NCBI GenBank assembly: GCA_050954785.1
Contig: JBPBQO010000192.1
Location: forward strand, 1-64,000
DNA: 64,000 bases
Direction: 5' to 3'
Source: Lichenicola sp050954785
GTDB taxonomy: Bacteria > Pseudomonadota > Alphaproteobacteria > Acetobacterales > Acetobacteraceae
The notes beneath the pieces were generated by a model. It was not told the DNA's origin. It saw nothing but the letters and a program-made list of their open reading frames with translations, and did not search any database. The first letter of the stretch is position 1; the number at the start of each line of letters is the position of its first letter. Both the position numbers and the translations under genes were made by a program. Positions 33,971 through 43,339 of this stretch are shown in pieces.

Positions 33971-36461
33971 CGTGTACTCACCTTGATCGGTTACAAGCCA
34001 GAACGCTCTTGAGGGCAGGGCGGTTCTCCTTCTGCCGTCGCCGAACCGATCCGCCACGCGGTTTAAACGCTAGGAAAGCATTCACTAGGAACAACTCGTT
34101 GTTGTCCTGCTGCAACGGCTGACATTCAGGCTGGCGATGCAGCGAACCGTCTTCCAGTCTGTCCCGCGCATGCCCGCTGCTGCCACGGCGGCGCTGGTCA
34201 CCGCGATGCCGGCACCTCTGCATGCGAGCCTAAACAGCCCGAACCAGGGCTGGAATTCCTCGATCCTGTGCCGCAGCGCACTCGACACGTCGTTTCTCAC
34301 CAACATCACTGCCCTGGCCGCCGCCGGGTCTCGGCGAACCCGATTAACGGGTTTTACCTTGAGGCCCCGGTATGACGCGTGTTCCCGATATTCTCGGCAT
34401 CATCGTCCCGCTGCCTGTCTTGCAGGAGGCTGACCAGAAGGCGCTTTGTATATCGCATCGAGTGGAGCGAGTTCCGGCGTCCTCGCCGTTGCCGCAGGAA
34501 CTTGGCGCGGATGTCGTGAATACGGGGAGTGGCTGGTGACGGACCCGTTCCTGTTCGCCTGCCGATGCCGGCCAGGACGTGAGTGCGACCATGGCAGTCC
34601 TGCCGCGCGACGGCGGCCATTTGGTCGCGGTCGGGATGCCAGCCGGATTTGCGATTCACACGATGGCCCATCTGGCCAGCATGGAATTGCGTCGTGACGA
34701 TACGCGAACCGATAGTCCATAACCTCCTGCGGCATGGTCCATGCGTGGGCCGTATATCGCTCTCGAGGAACAAGGTTGCGCGCTGGATTGCCAACGTCCA
34801 CGCCATTCAGAGCAAGCACGTTGCAGGACTTTACCTACACCTGACCCGAGGCTGCGGATGGGGCACGCCGGTGCCGGCCTGTCCTTCTACGTAAGCGGGG
34901 CAATTGGCCAAACTCGGAAATCCGACTTCCATTTTTTGTCTACAGTATTTCAATAATCAATAAACATAACCTAAGTAAATTAAATATACTAGAACCAATA
35001 AGGGCCCCTTTGCGGCGCACAACGATAACCCACAGAAACGGCTTGGCTGGTCCGCTGACCGTCAGCTATCTCGACTCATTTAATTTAAACTGACACATGG
35101 CGTCGTTCAGTCATATCGGCGGCGGCCGCGACGACGCTGGCTGGAACGTCGTCATCTTGTAGCTTGGGCACACCATGGCCAACTTCTCGAGAGCCGGGAA
35201 ACCAGCACATGACGTGCGCTGATGGATCTATGTCGAGTATCTCTATGTAACTGTAAATTGTGGAATAGTTGGGAAGACGATGCGTATTCCGGCGAAGGAT
35301 TCCTGTGTATTCATCGATCTGGACAAACGGCATTGTCACGATCACAAGGGTGAATTCTTTCAGGTATGCGGCCGCTCAACATTATGCATTGGCTACAGAG
35401 GCAGCCGATGATTTTCCAGGTTGGTGTGTTCAAAAACGGATCCGATTTCGCGGCGCGAAACACGGAAGATATTTTTTATATCTGTCGACACGATCTAGTA
35501 GAACGCCACTTGCTATCGAAGCATCACGGCGCCTGCGGCCGATCTCGGCCGTAATCCGCGCGCTTCATATGTTGGCGGCCAGTTCATCGATCGTCGGCGC
35601 CACCAACGTCGAGATCGGCACGTCTCATCGCGACCCGGCCGAGCTGGAATGACTCAAAACTAATATCTCGACGCGCCGTTTCCCGATGCGAACGAACTCC
35701 GGTGCCGGTTTGAAACCGGGTGGCGGATGGCTTCGTCGTCTCAAAACCTTGCCGGCAGTTCGAACTGTTTGTAACCGTGGTGATATGTCGATCCTGCAGG
35801 CCCGTGACCCAACCCGCAACGATTACGACCGGGTGACCTTCCAGGACAACTTCGGTTGCTGTTCCAGGTCAACCGTCGTGCCGTCGCACGTCCATCGTCG
35901 AAAGAGGGTGCCGGGCATTATTCTTCGTCTCGGGAGAGCAACTCGGCATCGGCGCCGCCTTGGGCAGTTCTCAGGCGCCGGTGGGCTCGAACACGATGCC
36001 GAGGCGCAAGCGAGGGCGTTATCGGGATCGGTCTACGTTCGGCCGGCAACGCGGCGAATCGATCCTCAAGGATACGTATGGATCTCTTATAGTCGGGGAA
36101 TTCAGCCCATTGACCCGGCGGGCACGGTTGGGAAAGGGCTGTTCGGATCAGACGAAGAAGTATCATGCTGGTATTCGATGATCGAAATATCGCACCATGT
36201 CCGACATTGGTTCACCGAACGATAATCGTCTTAATAGACGAGATGGCAGACGATGTAGCCGAGCTACAACCGATCGATCCTGTAGATGCAAGGCAGGTAA
36301 TGACCTGTTTTGGCATGACAAAATTTTTTGAGACAGTATCCCAAAATACAACGTCATCCAATTTAACTCACAACTTGTAACTAATGACTTTGTGAAACTC
36401 GAATAGCAATATATATTGTCACGATCAGCGGCGTGGTCATTGGCCAAGGATCCAGCGCAGC
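33971..36461. other. Gene-poor region, about 2.5 kb
   Basis: No ORF here has both a start context and a recognisable or natural-looking product. Parts are AT-rich (34915-35010 and 36300-36425). Short peptides suggest decayed genes: near 34372 MTRVPDILGIIVPLPVLQEA, near 34589 MAVLPRDGGHLVAVGMPAGF (dehydrogenase-like wording), and near 34741 RGPYIALEEQG (possibly glutathione-transferase-like). An 86-codon frame on the minus strand, 35085-35345, has fairly natural composition but no family. No RNA gene or repeat was recognised. Confidence 0.5.
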
Positions 36462-39461
36462 ATGGGAAGGATATTTGTGGATCGATTGGTGAGCGAAGCA
36501 GTTGCGGAGGCCGCCCGGACCAAGCGGCTGCTTGCACTTGAAATCCTTGATAGCCATCCTGAGGAAATATTCGACTCGCTGACCCAGATTGCTGCCGATA
36601 TCTGCGGCGTCGATATGGCGATGCTCAACTTCATCGACCGGGACCGCCAATGGTCGAAGGCAATGATCGGGTTCTCCGGTATGCATGAGATACCGCGGGA
36701 ACTGTCCATCTGCGCGAGAACGATTGCCGGAAACGATATTCTCGAAATCCAGGACCTCCATCTCGATCCTGTATTCAAGGATAACCGGCTGGCGGGCGAC
36801 GACGCGATGCTGAGGTTCTATGCCGGAGCACCGTTGGTGCTGGCGGATGGCTCCTGCGTCGGTACTCTCTGCGTGGTGGACCGGATCCCGAGAAAGCTGA
36901 CGACCCATCAACTCTCGGCCCTGTGTCGGCTGGCATCCGTCGTCGCCAGGGCACTGGAGTTGCGCGAGAAGGCGATTGCCGCGCTGGCTGCGATGGATTT
37001 GACCCAACTTCAACTTCAACGACTCTATACCGCGACCCCGGCGATGCTGCAGTCGACTGACAGGCATGGCTGCTTTGTCACGATCAGCGATCGCTGGCTG
37101 GCTGAACTCGGCTACGATCGAGGGGAGATCCTTGGACGCTGCTTCGACGAGTTGGTCGTGCCCGGATCGAGCTTCGGTATTCTAGATGCCGACTGGGAAG
37201 ACGCCGGCAACGCGCCGATTCCGGTCCGGATGATCCGGAAGGACGGCGGCATCATCGACGTCGAATTATCATCGGTCGTCGACCAGAACCCGGACGGCAT
37301 GCCGCTTCGCATCGTCACGGTGATCGAAAACGTTACCGTGCGGGACGCGGCGCGGGTCGCATTGATCTCCAGCCAGAAGTTCCTCGAAAGAACCAATGCC
37401 GTCGCGCAGATCGGTGGCTGGGAAATAGACTGCGCGACCCGAAGGGTCGTCTGGTCGGCAGAGATTTGCCGCCTGCATGATCGGGAGCCGGGATATACGC
37501 CGACCCTGGCCGAGGTGCTTGCCTGCTACGTCTTCGAGGATCGGCCGATCGTCGAAAATGCGCTGCAACTCTGTCTGGAAACCGGTCGGCCGTGGGATCT
37601 GGAGCTTCGGCTCGTGTCGGCGACCGGCCGGCCGTTCTGGGGACGCGTCGTGGGGTCGCTCGACGTCATCGATGGCAAGCCGGTACGAATGTCGGGCGCA
37701 CTGCAGGACGTCACCGCGCGCAAGCTGCTGGAGCGGGATCTCGCCGAAAGTCGTGAACTGGTCCAGGTCACACTGAACTCGATCAACGCGGCCCTTATCA
37801 CCACCGATCTCGATGCAAGGGTGACCTGGATGAACCCGGTGGCGGAGCGTATGACCGGCTGGTCCAGGGATGACGCCGATGGACGCGATTTGTCCGATGT
37901 CCTTGTCATAATGGACGAATTCAATGCGCGTCCAAACGCCGATCCGGTGCGCGAATGCCTTCGTCTCGGCCAGGTGGTCTCCCTCCCGGACAACGTGATC
38001 CTGATGTCGCGGGGCGGAACCCAATACAGCATCAAGGACTCCGCGGCACCGATACGCGACACCGCTGGCCACGTTCTGGGCGCGGTTGTCGTGTTCCTCG
38101 ACATCTCGGAGCAGTCCCGCCGGAGCATCGAACTGGAGCATCGTGCCAATCACGACGCCCTCACCGGTGTCGCCAACCGGTCCGCCTTCGAGATGAAGCT
38201 CGACGATCTGCTGGTCCAGGCGCGCGCGGACAAAAGTCTGTCGCACGTGTTGCTGTATATCGATCTGGATCAGTTCAAGGTGGTGAACGACAGTTGCGGA
38301 CATGCTGCCGGCGACATGCTGCTCCTTCAGATCACGACATTTCTGAACGAGTGTGTCCGGGATGTCGACACCGTCGCCCGGCTGGGTGGCGACGAGTTCT
38401 GCGTCATTCTGGAGGGATGCTCGGTCGACGAGGGTAAACAGATCGCCGAACGGATTCGCATCAAGGTGGATCGGCACCGCTTCCAGCAGGAAAGCCGCCG
38501 CTTCAGGGTCGGAGCGAGCATTGGCCTGGTGCAGTTCGACTGGCGCTGGGCAGACCGGATGCTGATCATGCAGGCGGCCGACGTTGCGTGCTACGCGGCC
38601 AAGGAGGCGGGACGCAACCGCGTTCATGTCTGGGACGAAACCGATCGTTCCACCAAGCTGCGGTTCGGGGACATGAAGTGGGTGGCACGGCTCGGGCAGG
38701 CGCTCGACGAGGATCAGTTCGAGCTCTACGCACAGCGGATCGAGGCCCTGGCCGATACGAGCGGCGGAGTACGCTGCGAGGTGCTTCTGCGTCTTCGCGA
38801 GCCCGATGGAAGCCTGACGCTTCCAGGCGACTTCGTCGCTGCTGCCGAACGATTTCACATGGCATCGCGGATCGACCGGCGGATGACGGAAAAAGTCATC
38901 GACTGGATGGAGAACGAGCCGAACCTGCAGGAGCGGATCGACATGATCTCGGTCAATCTGTCGGGACAGTCGATCGCCGACAAGTCGTTCCATCATGAAT
39001 TTTGCGGAATGATCCGCAGAGCCCGGTTCGACGTCGGCAAGCTCTGTCTGGAAATCACCGAGACGGCGGCAGTCACGCGGTTCGACGATGCCAAATCGTT
39101 CATCGACGAGGTGCGTGGGCTCGGCGTGAAGGTAGCGCTCGACGATTTCGGCGCAGGCGCCTCGTCGTTCGGTTATCTGAAGACGCTGCCGGTCGACTTT
39201 CTCAAGATCGACGGTCAGTTCATCAAGGAGATCACCCGTGATGGCCTCGATGCGGTCGCGGTGAAATGTTTCCGCGACGTGGCCCGGATGATCGACGTGA
39301 AGACCATCGCCGAGTTCATCGAGCGCGATGACCAGCGACAGGCATTGACCGCGCTCGGCATCGATTTCGGGCAGGGATACCTGCTGCATCGGCCCGAGCC
39401 GCTTCGTGATGCCGTCATCTCGGCCGCCTATGCGGAAACCCGGCAAACATGCGACACATGA
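36462..39461 (+). CDS. GAF-PAS-PAS-PAS-GGDEF-EAL cyclic-di-GMP protein
   Basis: A 999-residue soluble signalling protein. GAF domain about 25-175 (FDSLTQIAADICGVDMAMLN, FYAGAPLVLADGSCVGTLCV). Three PAS domains about 185-300, 310-425 and 435-560. GGDEF domain 565-725 with LDQFKVVND and intact VARLGGDEF near 643. EAL domain 735-990, where the signature reads EVLLRLRE instead of EALLR, with NLSGQSI, ITETAA, LDDFGAGASSFGYLKTLPVD and LKIDGQFI kept. The cyclase looks competent; the phosphodiesterase keeps most metal ligands. No transmembrane helix, so it senses cytoplasmic cues. Monocistronic. Confidence 0.95.
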   Translation: MGRIFVDRLVSEAVAEAARTKRLLALEILDSHPEEIFDSLTQIAADICGVDMAMLNFIDRDRQWSKAMIGFSGMHEIPRELSICARTIAGNDILEIQDLHLDPVFKDNRLAGDDAMLRFYAGAPLVLADGSCVGTLCVVDRIPRKLTTHQLSALCRLASVVARALELREKAIAALAAMDLTQLQLQRLYTATPAMLQSTDRHGCFVTISDRWLAELGYDRGEILGRCFDELVVPGSSFGILDADWEDAGNAPIPVRMIRKDGGIIDVELSSVVDQNPDGMPLRIVTVIENVTVRDAARVALISSQKFLERTNAVAQIGGWEIDCATRRVVWSAEICRLHDREPGYTPTLAEVLACYVFEDRPIVENALQLCLETGRPWDLELRLVSATGRPFWGRVVGSLDVIDGKPVRMSGALQDVTARKLLERDLAESRELVQVTLNSINAALITTDLDARVTWMNPVAERMTGWSRDDADGRDLSDVLVIMDEFNARPNADPVRECLRLGQVVSLPDNVILMSRGGTQYSIKDSAAPIRDTAGHVLGAVVVFLDISEQSRRSIELEHRANHDALTGVANRSAFEMKLDDLLVQARADKSLSHVLLYIDLDQFKVVNDSCGHAAGDMLLLQITTFLNECVRDVDTVARLGGDEFCVILEGCSVDEGKQIAERIRIKVDRHRFQQESRRFRVGASIGLVQFDWRWADRMLIMQAADVACYAAKEAGRNRVHVWDETDRSTKLRFGDMKWVARLGQALDEDQFELYAQRIEALADTSGGVRCEVLLRLREPDGSLTLPGDFVAAAERFHMASRIDRRMTEKVIDWMENEPNLQERIDMISVNLSGQSIADKSFHHEFCGMIRRARFDVGKLCLEITETAAVTRFDDAKSFIDEVRGLGVKVALDDFGAGASSFGYLKTLPVDFLKIDGQFIKEITRDGLDAVAVKCFRDVARMIDVKTIAEFIERDDQRQALTALGIDFGQGYLLHRPEPLRDAVISAAYAETRQTCDT

Positions 39462-39489
39462 TCGCCTGAACTGATGCCTGGAGCCTTCG

Positions 39490-39963
39490 ATGTCTCATCC
39501 GATGCCACCGGCTCCGCCCTTCACCCTGGAGACGGCAACGGCGAAGGTTCGGCGTGCCGAGGATGGCTGGAACTCACGTGATCCGGACCGTGTCTCGCTG
39601 GCCTACACGGCGGACTGCATCTGGAGGAACCGCTCCCAGTTCATACGCGGCCGGACCGAGATTGTCGGGTTTCTGACCCGTAAGTGGCAGGCCGAGCTGG
39701 ACTATCGCCTCATCAAGGAACTGTGGGCGTTCGGCGAGGACCGGATCGCCGTGCGCTTCGCCTACGAATGGCACGATGCTGCCGACAACTGGTTCCGCTC
39801 CTATGGCAACGAGAACTGGGAGTTCGCGCTGGATGGCCGGATGCGGCGCCGGCTTGCGTCGATCAACGACCTGGCCATGGCGGCGTCGGACCGGAAGTTT
39901 TTCTGGGACCCGGCCGGTCCCAGGCCCGTCGATCATCCGGGCCTGTCCGACCTGGATCTCTGA
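39490..39963 (+). CDS. DUF1348 / SnoaL-like NTF2-fold protein
   Basis: A 157-residue protein of the DUF1348 family (nuclear-transport-factor-2 fold). Family wording is clear: AEDGWNSRDPDRVSLAYTAD, IWRNRSQFIRGRTEIVGFLT, FAYEWHDAADNWFRSYGNENWEF and MRRRLASINDL. The function of this family is not established; it may be a small-molecule binding or isomerase fold. It begins 28 bases after the stop of the c-di-GMP gene and could be read through from it. It converges with the secreted protein gene at 39970. Confidence 0.88.
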   Translation: MSHPMPPAPPFTLETATAKVRRAEDGWNSRDPDRVSLAYTADCIWRNRSQFIRGRTEIVGFLTRKWQAELDYRLIKELWAFGEDRIAVRFAYEWHDAADNWFRSYGNENWEFALDGRMRRRLASINDLAMAASDRKFFWDPAGPRPVDHPGLSDLDL

Positions 39964-39969
39964 AGGTGC

Positions 39970-40317
39970 TCAGTGTCCTCCATGGGGCGGCGGCGCAGAC
40001 CGGCGGCCTGCTCTTCCCGGCAGGTTGTACTGGTTGATGGTCGGAACGCCGGTCACCGGATCGGTGGCCCCCAGGCTAGGCAACGGGGCCGCCGGCGCAT
40101 TGCCCAGGCTGTTCGGGCTGGGAGCGGACAGGGACATGCTGTTCGCGCCGATGTTCGGGCTACCGAGAGGCGCCTGACCCAGTCCGGTGGCAGCCGGCGC
40201 GCCTGTCCCGCTACCTGCGCTGCTTCCGAGGCCCGGGGCGACCTGTGCCAGCGCCGGGCTGCATAACCCCATAAGCGTCAGGCCTATCAGGCAAGTCCTG
40301 GTTATCGAACGTGTCAT
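39970..40317 (-). CDS. Small secreted hypothetical protein
   Basis: A 115-residue protein with a clear signal peptide (TRTCLIGLTLMGLCSPALA, cleavage after ALA-Q). The mature part is Gly/Ser/Pro/Ala-rich, low-complexity (repeats of GLGS, APS, NSLGNAPAAPLPSLG) and lacks Cys, suggesting a disordered periplasmic or extracellular peptide. It has no recognised family. The stop is six bases from that of the DUF1348 gene on the other strand. Composition is common in Acetobacteraceae secreted proteins. Confidence 0.65.
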   Translation of the reverse strand: MTRSITRTCLIGLTLMGLCSPALAQVAPGLGSSAGSGTGAPAATGLGQAPLGSPNIGANSMSLSAPSPNSLGNAPAAPLPSLGATDPVTGVPTINQYNLPGRAGRRSAPPPHGGH

Positions 40318-40401
40318 CGTCGTGTCCTCCTACCCATCGCATGTGGTGATTGCGGCGGCCGATCCAGAGGGCCGGCATGACCGCCCGCATCGTCATCCGC
40401 T

Positions 40402-41202
40402 TCACCAGGCGTTCAGGTCCATCGGCAGTGCATCGCCGGAGCGCAGGATCGCTTCCGCCGCCTCGGTGTAGCCGCCGCCGGGCCGGTGCAATACCAGGCC
40501 GGGCAGGACCACGCCGTCGCCATGCCCGCCGACCGTTCCCTGCACCAGCACGATGCGCGCCGGCCGGCCCGCGAGCGGCCATAACGGCAGCAGCCTGATC
40601 GTGCCCAGGCCGCACTCCGTCATTGAAGCCGCTGCTTTTGCATGCAGCGCCGCCGGCAGGATCATCGTCAGGGTGCCGCCATCGCGCAGCAACCGCACCA
40701 GCGATGCGGTCCATCCGGCCAATGCCCCCTCGGGCGCCCGGCGCGCCAGGTCGCGGCGAGGCGACGGGGACATGCTGGCATTGTTGCGGTGCCACGGCGG
40801 GTTAGCGATCGCATGGTCGAACCGCGGCATCGCCTCCACCAGCATGGGAATCGCCGGGTCCTCTACGGCAGCCACCAGGACCGGCCAGTCGGCAAGCCCG
40901 TTCTCGTCGAGGTTGCACCGGGCAAGTGCCGCGGTTGCCGGGTCCTGCTCGATCCCGGTTCCGGATACGCCCGGCACGCGCGACGCCAGGCACAACAGGC
41001 CGGCACCCGCGCCACAGCCTGCCTCGATAACACGCGCACCAAGCCTTGCCTGCACTGTCGCCGCCAGCAGGACCGGCTCTATGCCGGTGCGGTAGCCATC
41101 GCGGAACTGACGATACGAGACGCGTCCGCCCAGCAGCGTGCCATGCGTGGTGGCCTCCGTCAGCATCAGCAACGTGCCGGTCCAGCCGCCTTGACCACCC
41201 AT
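40402..41202 (-). CDS. TrmN6-like class I SAM methyltransferase
   Basis: A 266-residue methyltransferase resembling tRNA1(Val) m6A37 methyltransferase. SAM motif I ARVIEAGCGAGAGLLCLASR, acidic loop TGIEQDP, and the amino-methyltransferase motif IANPPWH (NPPY type) are visible, preceded by the family N terminus LLGGRVSYRQFRDGYRTGIE. It would modify adenine in tRNA or another nucleic acid. The start may be ATG 41202 or ATG 41166 (MLTEATTHG); neither has a strong ribosome site. It is divergent from ispB, a neighbourhood common in alphaproteobacteria. Confidence 0.85.
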   Translation of the reverse strand: MGGQGGWTGTLLMLTEATTHGTLLGGRVSYRQFRDGYRTGIEPVLLAATVQARLGARVIEAGCGAGAGLLCLASRVPGVSGTGIEQDPATAALARCNLDENGLADWPVLVAAVEDPAIPMLVEAMPRFDHAIANPPWHRNNASMSPSPRRDLARRAPEGALAGWTASLVRLLRDGGTLTMILPAALHAKAAASMTECGLGTIRLLPLWPLAGRPARIVLVQGTVGGHGDGVVLPGLVLHRPGGGYTEAAEAILRSGDALPMDLNAW

Positions 41203-41343
41203 CCGCCGCCGCTCATATGTGCCTCGCCGTTCGTTGAACGCCCGGATTAAGTGGAGAAAAACCGCGTGGGCCTTGCCGCCAGTCTGCCGGTTTCCGCCGG
41301 GACCACAAGTCACGGCCAGCCCGTGCCGACCGGCGAGGCCATT

Positions 41344-42369
41344 ATGCCGGCCGTTGCCACAGGCGCCGACGAGGCCGCACTCAAGGCTCTGTCCGATCTG
41401 CTGGCTGCCGACATGCAGGCCTGCAACCGCGCCATCATCGCCCGCATGGACAGCCCGGTCGCGCTGATCCCGCAGCTTGCCGCGCATTTGATCGCCGCCG
41501 GCGGCAAACGGCTGCGTCCACTGCTGACGCTGGCCGCGGCGCATCTGTGTGGCTACCCGGCCAGTCCGGCCGAGGAACTGGCGGCCCGCCACGTCAATCT
41601 CGCCGCCTGCGTCGAGTTCATCCATACCGCCACCCTGCTGCACGACGACGTGGTCGATGAGAGCCACCTTCGGCGTGGCCAGGCCAGCGCCAACGCGGTG
41701 TTCGGCAACAAGGCCTCGGTGCTTGTCGGCGACTTCCTGTTCGCGCGCTCGTTCCAGTTGATGACCGAAGATGGCTCATTGCCGGTGATGGCGATCCTGT
41801 CCCAGGCATCCGCCACCATCGCCGAGGGCGAGGTGCTGCAGATGGCGACGCAGAACGACCTGTCGACCTCGATGGAGCGCTATCTGCAGGTGATCCATGG
41901 CAAGACCGCCGCCCTGTTCGCCGCCGCCTGCCGGGTCGGCGCGATCGTCGCGGGCCGGCCGCATGCCGAGGAGATGGCCCTCGACGCCTACGGCACCAAT
42001 CTCGGCATGGCGTTCCAGCTCGTCGACGACGCGCTCGACTACGCCGCGGACCAGAGGCTGCTCGGTAAGACCGTCGGCGACGATTTCCGCGAGGGCAAGA
42101 TCACCCTGCCGGTGCTGGCCGCCTACGATGCCGGCACCGAGCAGGATCGCGTGTTCTGGCGTCGGGTGATCGAAGAAAGCGTGCAGGAGCCGGACGACCT
42201 GGAGCACGCGCTCGAACTCATCGCGGCGACCGACGCGATCAGCATCACCCTGCGCCACGCGTCCGACTATGCCGCGCGCGCCCAGGCCGCCTTGTCGATC
42301 TTTGCCGACACCCGCATGCGCGGCCTGCTCGCCGATGTCGCGGCCTACACCGTCAGCCGGGCGCGGTAG
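41344..42369 (+). CDS. ispB: Polyprenyl diphosphate synthase (ubiquinone side chain)
   Basis: A 341-residue trans-prenyltransferase that extends farnesyl diphosphate to the long side chain of ubiquinone. First Asp-rich motif LLHDDVVDES at about 99-108, second LVDDALDY near 230, plus GGKRLRPLLTL and the Lys/Arg sites. A residue set for chain length cannot be read safely. ATG 41344 has GAGG five bases upstream; GTG codons at 41251 and 41266 would extend the protein by up to 31 residues that look disordered. It ends one base from the stop of the convergent radical SAM gene. Confidence 0.93.
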   Translation: MPAVATGADEAALKALSDLLAADMQACNRAIIARMDSPVALIPQLAAHLIAAGGKRLRPLLTLAAAHLCGYPASPAEELAARHVNLAACVEFIHTATLLHDDVVDESHLRRGQASANAVFGNKASVLVGDFLFARSFQLMTEDGSLPVMAILSQASATIAEGEVLQMATQNDLSTSMERYLQVIHGKTAALFAAACRVGAIVAGRPHAEEMALDAYGTNLGMAFQLVDDALDYAADQRLLGKTVGDDFREGKITLPVLAAYDAGTEQDRVFWRRVIEESVQEPDDLEHALELIAATDAISITLRHASDYAARAQAALSIFADTRMRGLLADVAAYTVSRAR

Positions 42370-42370
42370 C

Positions 42371-43339
42371 TCAACCGCCGCAACTGGCACCCCCGAGCAC
42401 GCAGAATCGGGCGCAATGCGGGTGGTTCAGCATCACCCGCCCGGTCGCGCCCTCGAGAGTCGTTCCAAGCTCGAACTCCGGCGCATACGGGATCAGCGTG
42501 CAGGCGACGACGCTCGGCTCGTGTCCTCGCCGCTTCACCACCATGCGGCTGCTCGCGCACATCAGCGTGTCCGGCTCCTTGTTCAGGATGCCCCAGCAGG
42601 CGTCGGTGATCTCGGGCACGTCGATCTGCGAATCCATTTCCGGAAACAGCGTCAGCCGCGCCGGATCGTCCGCGTCGATCGCGACGCCGAGTGACGCGAA
42701 CAGCATCGCATAGGCGTCGCGGGCGAATTCGTCCGTCTCGCCGGCGAGATGACGTCCGGCGACTGCGAGCCGGATGCCGTTCCGCGCCAGCCATTGCAGC
42801 CCGTCGATCGCCGGTGCCCATGTACCGGTGCCCCGTTCCGCCTCGTGCGCCGCTTGCGTATAGTGATCCAGGCTGACCCGCAGCGTCAGCCGATCGCCGT
42901 GCCGGTCGCGCAACCGCAGCAATTCCGGCTCGAACCGTCGCATCGGCCGCATCGCGTTGGTCAGCACGAGCACCCGGTGGCCACGACCGAGAGCATCGTC
43001 GAGCATGGCGGGAACCTCGCGGTTCATGAACGGTTCGCCGCCGGTGAAGCCGATCTCTCCGGTGTTCCAGCCAAGAGTGGCGATCTCGTCCAGGTAGCGC
43101 GAGACATCGGCAGCACCGAGATAGACCAGCGCGTCGTTGGTCGGCGAGCTGTCGATATAGCAGTGCGCGCATGCGATGTTGCACAGCGTCCCGGTGTTGA
43201 ACCAGAGCGTCCGCAGCCCGGCGAACGCGACGCCGGCACGGCTCTCGCCACGCGCGGTGACATACGAATCGCGGAACTTGGCGGGATCGATCGGCGAGGC
43301 CGCCGGGACCAGGAACGGCGACGGGCCGAAGGCCTTCAT
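42371..43339 (-). CDS. Radical SAM protein of the arsenic locus
   Basis: A 322-residue radical SAM enzyme. The [4Fe-4S] motif is CNIACAHC (Cys53, Cys57, Cys60), followed by the GGEP-type motif FTGGEPFMNREV. A C-terminal group, HCARFCVLGGASCGG, could hold a further cluster or bind arsenic. It does not have the usual ArsS (radical SAM/Cys-rich) wording after the cluster, so it is a different subgroup. Its start overlaps the stop of the FAD oxidoreductase gene (ATGA), so the two are translated together. It is likely to make a 5'-deoxyadenosyl- or carbon-arsenic-type product next to ArsM; this is inferred from context. Confidence 0.9.
   Translation of the reverse strand: MKAFGPSPFLVPAASPIDPAKFRDSYVTARGESRAGVAFAGLRTLWFNTGTLCNIACAHCYIDSSPTNDALVYLGAADVSRYLDEIATLGWNTGEIGFTGGEPFMNREVPAMLDDALGRGHRVLVLTNAMRPMRRFEPELLRLRDRHGDRLTLRVSLDHYTQAAHEAERGTGTWAPAIDGLQWLARNGIRLAVAGRHLAGETDEFARDAYAMLFASLGVAIDADDPARLTLFPEMDSQIDVPEITDACWGILNKEPDTLMCASSRMVVKRRGHEPSVVACTLIPYAPEFELGTTLEGATGRVMLNHPHCARFCVLGGASCGG

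Noticed and set aside
34085..34900. Peptides resembling dehydrogenase and glutathione transferase parts
   Set aside because: Each match is under 25 residues, in different frames, and rests on general wording (LVAVGMPAG, ALEEQG). Too weak for a pseudogene call; only mentioned in the gene-poor entry.
35085..35345. 86-codon minus-strand ORF with natural-looking composition
   Set aside because: No ribosome site or family, and it lies in an AT-rich stretch where open frames are common. Kept out of the gene list.
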